Source: Daphnia carinata (lineage: Eukaryota; Arthropoda; Branchiopoda; Diplostraca; Daphniidae). Taken from it: DNA of 64,000 bases. Shown here piece after piece: positions 47,738 to 59,922 of the stretch (positions within the stretch are counted from its first letter, which is position 1; each line of letters begins with the position of its first letter). The notes beneath the pieces are model-generated. The model had not been told where the DNA came from. It saw nothing but the letters and a program-made list of their open reading frames with translations, and searched no databases. A program made the translations under genes and the position numbers. Where the stretch lies: positions 1,674,001 through 1,738,000 of the forward strand of contig NC_081336.1 of NCBI RefSeq assembly GCF_022539665.2. Reading direction: 5' to 3'.

Positions 47738-49845
47738 ATGGGCTCCCTGGACACAAAGGCTATTATGACACCATCAGAAAAGAAACATTTGATAACTCGG
47801 AACCTACAAGAGGTTCTTGGTGAAGAAAAGATTACCGAAATTCTTGCCAAACGAGATCTAAAGCTATATTGGGGAACAGCCACAACTGGGAAGCCCCATG
47901 TAGCTTATTTCCTGCCAATGAGTAAAATTGGTGATTTTCTAAAAGCTGGATGTGAGGTTAGATAATATAATTTGCAACAGAGGTTTCAACATTTTACTTA
48001 CAAGCTATTTTGTCTTCCAGGTCACTATTTTGTTTGCTGACCTTCATGCCTATCTTGACAATATGAAAGCACCTTGGGAACTACTTGCTCTTCGTACTCA
48101 ATACTATGAACATGCCATTAAAGCAATGCTTACTTCCTTGAAAGTTCCACTTGAAAAGCTCAAGTTTATTAAAGGGTCTGAATATCAATTAAGCAAGTAA
48201 GCAACAGTTCATTTTAAGTAGAAAAATTTTGGTGTGTTTAATAATTGGTGCTGATTACTCCCATTTTTTTATTCATTTACATCAGGGAATACACCTTAGA
48301 CATGTACAGGTTATCTTCATTGGTCACTGAGCATGATGCCAAGAAAGCTGGAGCAGAAGTAGTGAAGCAAGTAGGCAATCCTTTGCTCTCTGGATTAATG
48401 TATCCTGGTAATGTGTCTTCAACACTATTCAATGTAAATATTATTGATAACTTCTATTCTCCACTAGGTTTACAAGCATTAGATGAGGAATACTTGAAGG
48501 TAGACGCACAATTTGGAGGTGTGGATCAGAGGAAAATTTTTACATATGCGGACAAATACTTGCCCCAGTTAGGATATTCTAAACGTGCCCACCTCATGAA
48601 TCCAATGAGTAGGCAATGTCAGAGCAGTTTATTCTAGATATTTGATGAAAACTAGTTCATTTGTTATCGCAGTTCCTGGCCTTACTGGAGCCAAAATGTC
48701 GTCATCCGAGGAAGACAGTAAAATTGACTTGCTCGATTCGGCCGCTAGTGTTAAAAAGAAGATGAAGAAGGCTTTCTGCGAGCCAGGAAAAGTTGAAAAC
48801 AACGGCGTGTTGGCATTTGCGAAATATGTTTTGTTTCCACTGCTGAACGCTGGTGAAGGTAACATTGACGAAAACCACCGTCTTAGAATTCACATAATAT
48901 CACGGTCAAATTACCGATTCCCGGCTTCCTACAAGCGATTAAATATAAATATTCTCTGCCTCCGCATTAGGATTCCTTATTCAACGTGGTGCAGACAATG
49001 GTGGTGACGTTGAATATACTACCTATGAGCAGATGGAGTCTGACTTTTCCCAAGCACTGCTTCATCCGGGTGATTTGAAAGCAGCAGTTGAAGTGCGCCT
49101 TAATGCTTTGTTAGAGCCGATTCGAAAAATCTTTGAAGCCCCTGAGCTGGTGAAATTAGTCAAAGATGCTTATCCTCCTCCGGCGAAGGTGTCTAAGACA
49201 GCTGCTGCTACTGACGATGTTGTGGCGCCTCATCGTCTCGACATCCGAGTGGGAAAGATCGTCGAGGTTAATAAACATCCGGAAGCAGAAACTCTTTATG
49301 TTGAAAAAATTGATCTGGGTATAAACATTGAACTTTGGAATCGTAAGAATTATTAATTCATATTTGACTGAAAAGGTGAATCTTCCGGCCCCCGTACAAT
49401 TGTCAGCGGCCTTGTTAATTTCGTACCTCAATCAGAGATGCTCAACCGAATGGTTATAGTGCTGACCAACTTGAAACCTGCCAAGATGAGAGGTATTGAA
49501 TCAGCAGGAATGGTTCTTTGTGCATCCAGGTAGGTTATTTGTTTAAATGTTTAATATCCGAGTGATCATTAATGGGATACACAAATTCTGTATAGTGATG
49601 AACCTCGGCAATGTGAACCACTTGATGTACCCACCGGCAGCCAGCCGGGAGATCGAGTGTTGGTGGAAGGTTATGAGACTGGTGAACCAGACGCTGTGCT
49701 CAATCCAAAGAAAAAGGTATGGGAAAAACTTCAAGAAGATTTTCGTGTAAGCGCCAGTGGAAATGCTGAATGGCAGGGTAATTCTTTGCTAACCCCACAC
49801 GGTCCCGTCACAGCAAAAACTTTGAAAAGTGTTCCCATCAAATGA
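47738..49845 (+). CDS. TyrRS: Tyrosyl-tRNA synthetase, cytosolic, with EMAP-II-like C-domain
   Basis: Exons 47738-47956, 48021-48196, 48286-48407, 48468-48608, 48673-48858, 48971-49318, 49376-49529 and 49596-49845; 531 residues from ATG 47738 (human YARS1 is 528). It charges tRNA-Tyr. The class I HIGH-equivalent is in TGKPHVAYF, the tyrosine pocket in [16 protein letters not shown] and [10 protein letters not shown], and the KMSKS-type loop is [10 protein letters not shown]. After residue about 365 comes the EMAP-II/tRNA-binding domain ([39 protein letters not shown]) found in animal cytosolic enzymes. The stop is 258 bases from the eL6 stop, and AATAAA copies at 50036-50046 fit its 3' end. 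Confidence 0.97.
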
Positions 49846-50035
49846 AGTGCATTAAATATTAATTATTATTTGAATGCTGAATTTAAAGGATGTTCAATTT
49901 TCTGGGGGAGGAAAATTAATACATCTGTGTGAATTATAAAATCCACATACATCAAGTAAAAGATAAGTCTGATCTCAATTTTAGTTCTGGAGGGTATTTA
50001 ATATATAAGTTTTTTTTTTATATTCCGATTAATTT

Positions 50036-50046
50036 AATAAAATAAA
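50036..50046 (+). promoter_or_regulatory. Overlapping AATAAA poly(A) signals
   Basis: Two overlapping AATAAA hexamers (50036-50041 and 50041-50046) after TyrRS. On the opposite strand eL6 has its own AATAAA at 50070-50075, so the two 3' ends abut. Confidence 0.6.
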
Positions 50047-50103
50047 AGAAATATTTCGACGCCAAATTTTTTATTGACTGTCCAAACACACGCAATCAAC
50101 TTT

Positions 50104-51128
50104 TTAAAATTTAAGCGTGTGGGGATATTGGCCGGTGGACAAACCAAAACGCGACTTCAAGTAATTCAAGAGGATTTTTCTGTCGGGATGAGGTCTAATA
50201 GCCCGGAGGAGTTGTTTGTCGACCGTTATCTGGTCAGCTTTGCGAGTGGCCGAGACCTTGTAGGTCTGAATTTAATAATAAATGAATTATTATCATGGCC
50301 AGCACTGAAACACAAAACAAATACCTTCTTCTTCTTAGCGAAGATATCACCCTCAGCTTTCTTGGCGCGTTTTTCGCGAATGCGGCGGAAGTAAGCATCG
50401 TTGATTGTGTCGGGAATCTTGACACTTTCGATGTTAAGCCGGGTGCTTGTGGCAATCACGAACTTCTGGTGGACACGACGGATGGGGACGCGGTTTATCT
50501 TGTATGGTCCTGTAAATTCCAAAAACTAACTATAAAATCAAATTTCAAAATTTACATGTTAAATATATGTACCAGTAACAAGCAGAAGTCCAGATTTCAA
50601 GGCCTTGAGAAGCACAACACGCTTTCCTCGATGGATTCCAGCCAAGAGAATGAGGATGGTACCAGGCTGAAGGGACTTGCGTACCTTGGGGGCTCCAACC
50701 TTCTTGGGAACTTTGGACCTGGGCTTTGAGCTAAGGAAAGAGGAAAACAATAACAGCTATTCAAATTTGTGTTCGAACAATGAGACATTTGAAACAATTA
50801 CTGGTTTTTGCAGGGATAGTTGTTGGGTCTCTTCTTCAAGCTAACAATCCTGGTACCCTTGTTGAATGGCTTCTCAACAAATTTGGGCTTCTTCTTTTGC
50901 TACACAAGAAAATCAAGCATTATATTTTATTTTAACAGAGGTAAAAACAATACAAACCTCGTCGCGCTTGGCTTTGGAAACTCTTTTTCCGGACCTTGCC
51001 TGCTTTCTCGAGAGATAGCGGCGAAGAGCTTCAGCTTTGGAGAATGTGTATTTTCCGCTCGCCAAAGTAGGGGCTGGCTCTTTGGCAGCCGGTACGCCTG
51101 CAGCTGGCTTCTTCTTGGAGACCTCCAT
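50104..51128 (-). CDS. RpL6: 60S ribosomal protein eL6
   Basis: Five exons: 51128-50958, 50899-50802, 50730-50573, 50509-50325 and 50265-50104; 257 residues. The C-terminal core is diagnostic: [60 protein letters not shown], and the end STGQYPHALKF. The N-terminus is a basic extension, as usual for the family. A minus-strand splice donor at 51386-51387 (GGAAG|GTAGGT) with a pyrimidine-rich CTCCTCTGTCTTG upstream suggests a noncoding first exon near 51388-51425 with a TOP start. Introns within the CDS are 58-71 bases, too short for snoRNAs. Confidence 0.97.
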
Positions 51129-51777
51129 TGCTATATGATTAAAAATAGATATTAAGAGAGTGATTTAACAATGTAGATACAAAGGTAAGAAAAATATGAC
51201 AGCGGTCAGGCAAGTGAACCAATGTGTCTTAACTTTGTCGAGTTACGAAACTTCAAATACTAAACTAAATGGGCACATTTGAATCTATGTTTCAAACAGG
51301 AAAATTTACCAATTTCACTAAGGATAATATAATTTAACGACAGATTTGGATGTCTCCGAAGAATTGAGATACGAAAATCAACCTACCTTCCAAATTTGCT
51401 GGAAAAAAACAAGACAGAGGAGTGGAAATAGGACTTCTAGCAACAGCTGCGTTGCAAGATCAAAAGAATAATTTGGGTTTGCCTGCCAATCGGCGTAAAC
51501 TTCGCAAAATTTTCTTGTATTGAAATTTGTAAATATATCAATAAGTTATATTTAGCTTTTAAAAAAATTAATATTACATAAATGTTTTTCACGGTTAACT
51601 GTGAACTCTTTTAATAGTTACAAAATATTTGTGTTTAAAATATATGATTTGGCACAGGTGGCCTAAGTTAACTTCATATTGATACTTGTCTGTGGTGTGT
51701 TTACAACTCAAACCCCTCGATATTTTATTTTATTTCATTAATTAAGTTTTATTCACCCATTATCACGCGTCGCCAGG
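51129..51777. other. Intergenic between divergent eL6 and TPC1
   Basis: Contains the predicted eL6 5' UTR exon (about 51388-51425) and its 5' UTR intron, which I checked for C/D boxes without finding a pair. The rest is AT-rich promoter sequence. Confidence 0.45.
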
Positions 51778-54700
51778 ATGGGAGAAGATGATCAGATGCC
51801 CACTGAGCAAGAGGGTATTCAAATACAAATTATGGAAGAAGGTAACTGTTTAAACTCTATTCTTTAATTCTCTAAAAGGAAAAATTTAAGGGAAAAATTG
51901 CGCGGTTTTTTAACCAGACATAACCAGTTCAGATATTACAGCAGTTCGTTATTTTAATGTATATCAATGAAAACACGTTGGACTTTCGGATCAGTCATTA
52001 TCAGTGTTTGTATTATTTGTATACAGCTGAACAAGGAGATGTGCCATTAGAAGTAGGAAACACGGCAAGGACTGCAAGCACTGTGCGGGAATCAACAGTA
52101 CAGTTACAGTTCACTGAGCTCCACTCATTCCCAGCAATTGAGAGTCTTCCATTAGATGAAGTCAATAAAAGCTGGGAACTGAATTATCGAGAAGCAGCCA
52201 TATTCCTAGAAGAGGGGGCTAACAATGACAAGCTAACTTCTCATCCACACTGCCATGAAGCACTTCCTGCATATTTGCTTGTCCACAACAAGTGGTATTA
52301 TGCCCTAGATTTTGCTGCTTCCTTGTTGCTCATCTTGCTGACATTCACAGAGAGACCAGCTAATCCCCTCTTCCGGGTAAGTTTTGTTATCCTTGTATTG
52401 GGCTTGATACATTTAAAAATATTATCTTAAAATCTAGCTACCAGTAGGTGTACATAGTAGTATGGAACTCATGGCTCTGGTCATTGTAAGTGTGGAGTTG
52501 ATTATGAAATTTCGATGGGTTGGATTCAAGATATTTATTCACCACCCTAGATCCATGGTTAAGGTAAGTCTTAAGCCTGTTAAATGAACAGATAAATTTC
52601 TACTAGAAAAAAAATTATTTATAGGCGCTGACGCTCTTAATAATGATTGCTGAATCTATTGTGGTTCTCGTCCGGCAAAGTTCGCACTTTAGGGTTACTC
52701 GCGCTCTCCGACCCATCTTCCTTCTAGATAATCACCACTTTGGTGGAGTCCGTAGATATCTACGGCAGGTAAAATTCATCAGTATACCTATAAAAATTGC
52801 TCATGCTTATGAAATTGGTATACATTGTGCAGGTTTTGCAATCAATGCCTCCCGCAATTGATATGTTGGGCCTACTACTATTCGTAATTTTATTCTACAG
52901 TGTTTTAGGTTTTTATATTTTCAGCTCGAACGTAAACGATCCATATTTCAGTACCTTACAACAAGCCTTCATTTCGCTTTTCATACTTTTAACCACGGCT
53001 AAGTAATAATCGATTAAGAGTTTCTATTCATACATTACTGTAAACAAATCACATTATTCCTTGACAGTTTTCCTGATGTGATGATGCCGTCCTATGCGGT
53101 GACCCGTTGGTCATCTGTTTTTTTCATCACATATCTATCCATTGTTCTGTACTTTCTGATGAATCTGGTGAGTATTTTTACTTCTATCTAATGTAAGATA
53201 AAAAAAAAACTAAATAGTAATGTTGCAAATTTCCAGTTACTTGCGGCTGTCTATGCATCTTTTTCGAGTATGGAGAAAAACAAGTTTCAACAGTTATTGC
53301 TGCATAGACGCAAAGCGGCACAACATGCTTTCCGTCTGTTGCTTAGTCGGAGCAATAGAATGGGCGTTACACTGCAACACTTCCGTGGTCTCCTGCGCAA
53401 TGTTGATCCATCTCGAAGTATATATCAGAGCATTTATTTCTTAATAATTTTTTATTAGTGCAGCAAATTAATATTGTAAAATTTAAATTTTTTTGTAGCC
53501 TACAGGGAAGTGTATCTGATGTTCCGTCTCCTAAACACATCGGATTCCGGAATAATTAAGGTGGATGAATTCTATCATATTTACGATGTGTTGGATATGA
53601 AATGGCGGATAAGAGATGAGGAACCGTTTTGGTTTTCCCGGCTTCGTTCTCGTACATTGGCCAATATCGCCCAGCAAGTACATCGGCTGGTTACCTGGAC
53701 TTTTTTCGACTATTTCGTCTGTGAGTTTCAATGTTTACACGTTCAGCTTTCATTGATTATTCTTTCTACTTTTGTTTGTCGTTCGAAGCCCTGGTGATTT
53801 TCCTGGGGGGAATCCTGATGTTAACGAGAACTGCAGCTATATCGGTGCATATGAGTAACCCGCTTGAACTAGGTGTTACTTGGGAAACCTACGCCTTTGT
53901 GTCTTTCTATGCACTTGAAGCAAGCCTAAAAATGTTTGGCATGGGCTTCCACGTGTACTTCTCCTCTGGCTGGAACTGCTTCGACTTCGCCGTGACAGGA
54001 GTTTCTTTGATTGGGTTAGCGGCCGAAATTCTTGGTCACTGGTCATTCCTTGTGGTAGCAAGGCATTTGCGGTAAAAAACAGTTTTGTGCAAACAGATAA
54101 TTCAAAAGCAGCGTCATTTTGCAGTTATTACTTTTAGGATTTTACGTGTTTTCAAGCTACGTAAGCGATATCGAGATGTCTTTGGGACGATATTTATTTT
54201 AGGCCAAAGACTACTGTGCGCCGGTATAGTTTTCCTCATTCTTTATTACGCCTATTCGATTGTTGGAATGGAACTATTTGCAGAATATGACCTAACCAAT
54301 TGTTGCAAGTAAGGTTTTATTACGAGATTATACATCACGTATTATTCTTGGTGTTTTTATTACAATGTTTTTTTTAATTCTAAATGGTTTTTACCTAGGA
54401 ATTCAACTGTTGAAGCTAATTTTCGCTATGAAAATGGATCATCGTCGAACGGCTACTATTACCTAAATACTTTCGAGAATGTTATTTCATCCTATGTGAC
54501 GCTTTTCGAACTAACGGTTATTAATAACTGGTACGTCATAATGGAAGGATATGCGGTCACTACCACTCAATGGAGCCGCATATATTTTATGTGCTTTTAC
54601 CTTACTATAATGATGTTACTGTCCATTGTTGTTGCTTCCGTTCTTGACGGATTTATGTTTCGCATTTCATACAAAGAAAAAATGACTAAAGATGACGGTA

Positions 54701-55140
54701 AGAAATTTCGCTTAAATATGATGAAATAGACCATAATTCTTTCACTTTAATCTATAGAAAAACGTTTAGTTGAGAAAACCGTTACCCTGAATTCTGAAGA
54801 ATATGAACGGCTTCTTGCAGTCGAATCTGCGGAAGAATTGTCGAAGGAAAAGGCATGGTGCAATTGGTTTGCCCGATTGCGCAAACAAGAACCCTTCCGC
54901 ACTCTGGACGAAGCTACATCGGATTTGCCGGGGATTCGTCCTATATCAGTAACATTCACGGGTTTCCGTCGGCGAACAAAGGATGTTCTTCTAAGTTTTA
55001 TGTACAAGGATGAAATATCCTGGTGGATGAAGCAAGCCGATCAAGAAGAAAAACAGCAACAGCCAAGAAACTCTCCTTTGAAACGGGTAGAAATTCGTCA
55101 GAGACAGCATCGTGGCTCTGGAGAAATTCTCAGCGATTAA
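51778..55140 (+). CDS. TPCN1: Two-pore channel 1 (endolysosomal cation channel)
   Basis: Twelve exons: 51778-51841, 52027-52376, 52438-52563, 52625-52768, 52833-53002, 53068-53167, 53237-53417, 53499-53720, 53789-54071, 54138-54308, 54399-54697 and 54758-55140; 830 residues (human TPC1 is 816). It has two six-helix repeats. In repeat I the S4-like segment is [17 protein letters not shown] and the pore region [20 protein letters not shown]. Repeat II has [27 protein letters not shown] (S4, Arg/Lys-rich) and pore [18 protein letters not shown], whose NNW filter matches vertebrate TPCs. The EF-hand-like link between repeats is present ([18 protein letters not shown]). In animals TPC1 conducts Na+ and Ca2+ from endolysosomes under control of PI(3,5)P2, voltage and NAADP. 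Confidence 0.96.
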
Positions 55141-55550
55141 GATTGTCAAGAGAAACCTCCAGCGCCTTTACAACCCAGTCACGTTTCCATCCTCCTTTTT
55201 TTATGTCATATATTTTTAGATTACGAATCAACTATTTTCTATTTCCGTTATGAATTCTTCAAAAAGACAAAAACAAACAAACAAAACGATCATAGACTCA
55301 ACGCGCATAGGTCGCACACCTGCAGTTTCAAGAAACCACAGTCTTTTTTTTGGAATAGTTCTGTAATAGGGTGAATCGTTTCATTGAAACTGGAAAAAAA
55401 GTTTATTATTCTCAGTCCAAATCAAAAAGAAATCACAAGTGAAATGAATGACTGTCTAGTAATGTTTCGCATTCGTTAAATATTTATGATTATTTAGCAT
55501 TAAATACCACGTATGCCTACTAAGACCAAACCCAGTTAGTAACGAATATA

Positions 55551-55556
55551 AATAAA
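55551..55556 (+). promoter_or_regulatory. Poly(A) signal AATAAA
   Basis: AATAAA 411 bases after the TPC1 stop, in the AT-rich 55141-55835 spacer. That spacer otherwise holds only 3' UTR and the short ethanolamine kinase promoter. Confidence 0.55.
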
Positions 55557-55835
55557 ATATTTAAATACCCCTAAATGTGTAGTTTTTTTAAGTTTTCTTA
55601 TTTTTATTTACATTTCTTTTTTATTATTTTCCACGCCAATTTTACTAATCATATTTGTGTGTTTTTATCGTTTTAGGTAATAGATATATATTTTTTGCAG
55701 TGTAATAGAATAGATTTACAACTAATCTATTTTATAATCCTCCTTTTCGTTTTCAATCATTCCTGGGAAAGAGGACCGAGAAAAGGTTTCTCTGCCCGTA
55801 GTACGCTTCCGTTTGAAATCCATCGTTGACCTGAA

Positions 55836-57230
55836 ATGTCGTCGAAATGTTCATATCAGAAATTTGAATTAATTGTTCAAAGGACTAATTTAGTCGGTGG
55901 AGCCTTCGAAGTTGTAAAGCAGCTACGGTCCGAATGGTCGTTCGACAAAATGAAATTCCAGGTGAGAGTTCCTCATTGTGAAGACGAAAACAATATTCAG
56001 GCAAGCCATTGTTTTTATACGTGAATACGTAACTAGATATTCATTGGCGGAATAACCAACCAATTAATTGGAGTTTACCAGAATGACGATCATTCTGACA
56101 CGATTTTAGTTCGTGTGTATGGAGAAAATACCGAACAAGTTATAGATCGCGAAAATGAAATAAAAATAATGCAGGTATTATAGAATAATTAACTCATTCG
56201 TGGTTGTAAAATTTCACATTCTAATGATCCTAAAACAGCTTCTCTACCCTTTAGGCCTTTCGTCTAAAATTTATGCAGCTTTTACTAATGGGTTAATCTA
56301 CCAATACTTGGTTGGTAGAACATTAGATGAAAAATCATGCTATGATCCCAACATTTATCCTCTAGTTGCCCAGAAAATGGCTGAAATTCATTTGCAGCTT
56401 CCTGTGTACAAGACTTTTTCTGATGGAATAGATAGAGCCATTCTTTGGGATAAAATAAAATGTTTTATAGTTTCAGGTTGTGAAGAGAAACTGACCAACT
56501 TAATCAAAAAGCAAAGGTATTGAAGTGTTATGGCACAATAAGTTAAGCAGATAAACCAGTATTTATATACTTTTCCTTCCTGTTATTATAGTTTACCATC
56601 TAAATCAAAGCTGATAGAAGAGCTGGAATGGCTGAAATCACATTTGGAGAAATTCAACAGTCCATTGGTCTTGTGCCACAACGACTTGCTTTTAGCCAAC
56701 GTCCTTTACGATGAGAAATCGAAAACTGTACATTTTATTGATTTTGAATATGCCGGGCCGAATTATCGATCGTATGATATTGCCAACCATTTCAATGAAT
56801 TTTCAGGTATAGCCCTTCTATTTAAAACACTTTGACTTTTGCCACTAAAATTTACCATTACCAAGAAAGGTGGTAGTAGCTGGTCGTCGTACCCAAATGA
56901 AAATTTTCGGCGCGAATGGCTGCAGGCTTATCTGAGGGTCTTTGACAATATTCAGCACGTGGAAGAAAAGAAATTGCAACAAGTAATGGACGAAATTGAA
57001 CATTTTCGTCTTGCCAGCCATTTCTTTTGTGGAACGTGGGGCGTTTATCAGGCAACACATTCGACTTTGGATTTCGACTTCGTGGGGTAATATAAATAGC
57101 TTTAAAGGTAAATACAAACAACTTTTAGTGTTCGTTTTTACACTGTAGGTATTCAGTTTCAAGATTCGACGAATACTACCGAATAAAACGCATTCTACTC
57201 CCCTTCAACTTGGTTGAGTCGCTCGATTAA
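55836..57230 (+). CDS. ETNK: Ethanolamine kinase
   Basis: Six exons: 55836-55961, 56037-56174, 56239-56516, 56592-56806, 56870-57086 and 57149-57230; 351 residues. It phosphorylates ethanolamine in the first step of the CDP-ethanolamine pathway to phosphatidylethanolamine; the fly homologue is easily shocked. Visible motifs are GGITNQLIGVY (nucleotide loop), DTILVRVYGENTE (with the family's Arg), Brenner-type LCHNDLLLANVLYD (catalytic Asp and Asn), and HFIDFEYAGPNYRSYDIANH (metal-binding Asp). The end is ASHFFCGTWGVYQATHSTLDFDF. These favour ethanolamine over choline kinase, although one step of doubt remains. AATAAA at 57341-57346 ends the transcript. Confidence 0.93.
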
Positions 57231-57829
57231 TTTTCTGGCTGCCTTGAGCCATTAAGGTTGCCTCGCAAATTTAGTATTTACTCGATTGGCAGGTTTTTCG
57301 TCATATAATTGGGTTCTGGATGAAGAAGTTTATTGAATGCAATAAATAATATGTTATGGTGCAAAGGGTGCATTGCTAGGAATCATAATGGTTCGGCCTT
57401 GTGAGACCCAGCTTTTTACTGGAAGGTACTATTCACTCCAATACCTTTTGTTAGTTATGGGGCCTTTCAAATTATGTTACAAGATACTTATTTATTCTTG
57501 ATTCACCATCTAATATCTTTGCAAACATCTATGTCCTAAGTGATTTAACCATGCTGTAAACAGAGTGATGTGCAAGTTTTTACAATTCTTTCCTGACAGC
57601 TACAGAGCTATCAATTATTGAATAAGGTAAAGTTAAATTGAGGTACATTAGCATTTTAAATATATTATATTATAGCTCTGAACCAAATCACAACACAACT
57701 AAGGAATGACAAAAGAGCACCTGAACAATGAGAACCAGAAACAGTGCATTTATCAAAATTTCCCCCATACCTAATTTGTATAGCACAACCCTTTTGGCCA
57801 TTGAGTATAACTGTTGAGACTGAAAGACC
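57231..57829. other. Intergenic between convergent ETNK and VKOR
   Basis: 3' UTRs only: AATAAA on the plus strand at 57341-57346 for ethanolamine kinase and on the minus strand at 57491-57496 for VKOR. The open frame at 57688-57882 on the minus strand is 3' UTR of VKOR. Confidence 0.5.
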
Positions 57830-58519
57830 TCATACTCTTTTCTTGGTTTTGTTAAATCCTCCTGTTTGAAGGATTGGCCCACCAGTTTCCAAGCTGAGTT
57901 GTTTCAATTTTGAAATGCGGAGGAGTGTCACAATCAGCAAAACAAAATTCACAAAGTAAGTTGAAATACAGACAACACAGATATCCTCAAGAACAAAATA
58001 GAGAATGTAGCCAAGATAAACAGACCCTAAATTTGCCATGATACACAGCAACATCTGAACTTTTGCCAGAAACAAATAATTCCCAAGTCCTGTAAAATAA
58101 AAAGAAGTTAAGACATTGCTAAATAAGCTCAAACTTTATGAGAAATACCTAATAATAAAACCAGACCATAAAAAATAGCACCATAAACAGGATTGGGTTG
58201 GATAAGAGGTGAGTTTTCATCAAGGACATACTGGAGCAATCCAAATCCTTTGCCATACCTAGAAAATGTTAGAAACCATTATGAATCATACTGTAAGTAG
58301 GAAAAAAGGAATTAAAAGGTAATACTTGGATGAAAACACTTTAGTACAGCTCATGGATTCACTAATGTCACACATGGCCACGTAGGAATCATCATGTTCT
58401 TTTTTTGTTTCGACATAAAAAGCATAGGAAGAAAGGGCTATTCCAACAAAACAGAAGAAAGCAAAACAGGAACGGAGTCGTCGAAGCTTGTTCAAGATGA
58501 CGGTTGCAGCAGACACCAT
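57830..58519 (-). CDS. VKOR: Vitamin K epoxide reductase (VKORC1/VKORC1L1 type)
   Basis: Three exons: 58519-58326, 58258-58149 and 58089-57830; 187 residues. It is a four-helix ER membrane oxidoreductase that reduces vitamin K epoxide and quinone. The active-site CxxC is present as DICVVCISTYFVNF. The loop cysteines are in MCDISESMSC with SSKYGKGFGLL after them, and LIQPNPVYGAIFYGLVLLL forms a helix start. The exon 1 donor (AA|GTATTA) joins SSK to YGKGFG, exactly the family sequence. Vertebrate VKORs support gamma-carboxylation; arthropods have both VKOR and carboxylase. Confidence 0.95.
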
Positions 58520-59922
58520 GATGCCACAAAGAAAACAATTCTCTGAAGAGCTGTAACTTCAACACGATCGGGATGTGATAATCGTCCTACCAGACTAACT
58601 AATAGCTACATCAGTTCGTTCCACTCTCCTTTCTCGAGGTACTCTTGTACTCTTCTTGGATATGCTGCCTGCGGACGGTATGTGTCAAAATAGGAGTATT
58701 CCGTAAGAAGATAATTACTAGTGCTCCAGATGGGCACTAGGTGTCGCGAAAAAGCCGGCGAATCTATTTTTACGCTTCAGCCGGCAATGGTGACGAAACG
58801 TGTGTGGTTTAACCGACACAGATACAAATCTTGGATCACACTCAAATTGATTTGAAATGTTGGTGCGAACGAGTTCTCTGCTTCAGTCATCGATCTCCGT
58901 CATAGCAATGACACTATTTGTGGAATTTGTTCATATTGATCCCATTGGTATTCGATCAATAATCGATCCTAACCATTAATGTTCCGTGATTTGCAGTCGT
59001 AATTGAAGGCCCATTTCGATCTTTAGTAACACTTAAATATTATGTGGGGCACGAGTTAAGCAAACTTGATTAACATGGCAATATGACAAGACAAAATCTA
59101 TTATTTAACTTAAATAAATATCAACGACCCATTTAGACTAAACAACAGAAATTTTTCTTAATATGTCCAAAATAAGAGATTTGGCAATGTCCAAGTGAAC
59201 GATCAAGAAAGAGGGAGTTGCTTTGACGTCATCACGAAACTTTAGGGATAAGAAACTCCTTTCTAGACATTTTGTTCGCGAGATCGTGTGGAACGAAACC
59301 ACAGCAGAGAACAGCGTGGCCATCTATGGTACTAGGTTTTTCAAACTGACCAGTATTATGATTAGATTAAACAAAGGTTTGTGTAAACCTGTCATTTCAA
59401 GCCTAAGGAATATTAATTTTCCGCTTTTGTCATTTTTGCATATTTGCCTATATTCGTCCCTGATCTCGTAAAATCTACCAATAAAAAGTATGCAAAATAA
59501 AAGAACTGTGGATGGGAGTAATGAAAACAGTTAATTGGTACTAAAACTGTAGAAAATCGGTCAAAACTAATGTTAGTTAGGTTAGGGTCAAATTTAAGAT
59601 AAAATGTATTGCGATAACCTTCAAATTATACTATAGTATTGTGAAGTTTTACAACATTTGCTACGCAGGGTCGTGTTAGTACTGTACATTGGCCACACGA
59701 GGCAGCCAGCCCTCCTGTTTCAACCTTGGCATACTGTAACGTTTCTCATCCCTGTAGCTGTTGTGTCATCGGCTCCCAGTCGGTGCGAACTGTCAGCCTT
59801 TAGCAACTGTTAGGCCTTTCGTCTTCTATACAGTCTGTGCGAGGAGTTTAGGTCACCGGACCATAGTCTGGCTTCTGCTGCCCGAATCTATATTTTTTAT
59901 TCATCCCTATCAACGGAAGAAA
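58520..59922. other. Intergenic between divergent VKOR and PITP genes
   Basis: Promoter and 5' UTR sequence for both; a GC-richer stretch at about 59690-59890 just before the PITP start is probably its 5' UTR. No supported ORF. Confidence 0.45.

Noticed and set aside
51129..51387. snoRNA in the eL6 5' UTR intron
   Set aside because: Scanned for TGATGA and CTGA in the right order on the minus strand; no pair found.
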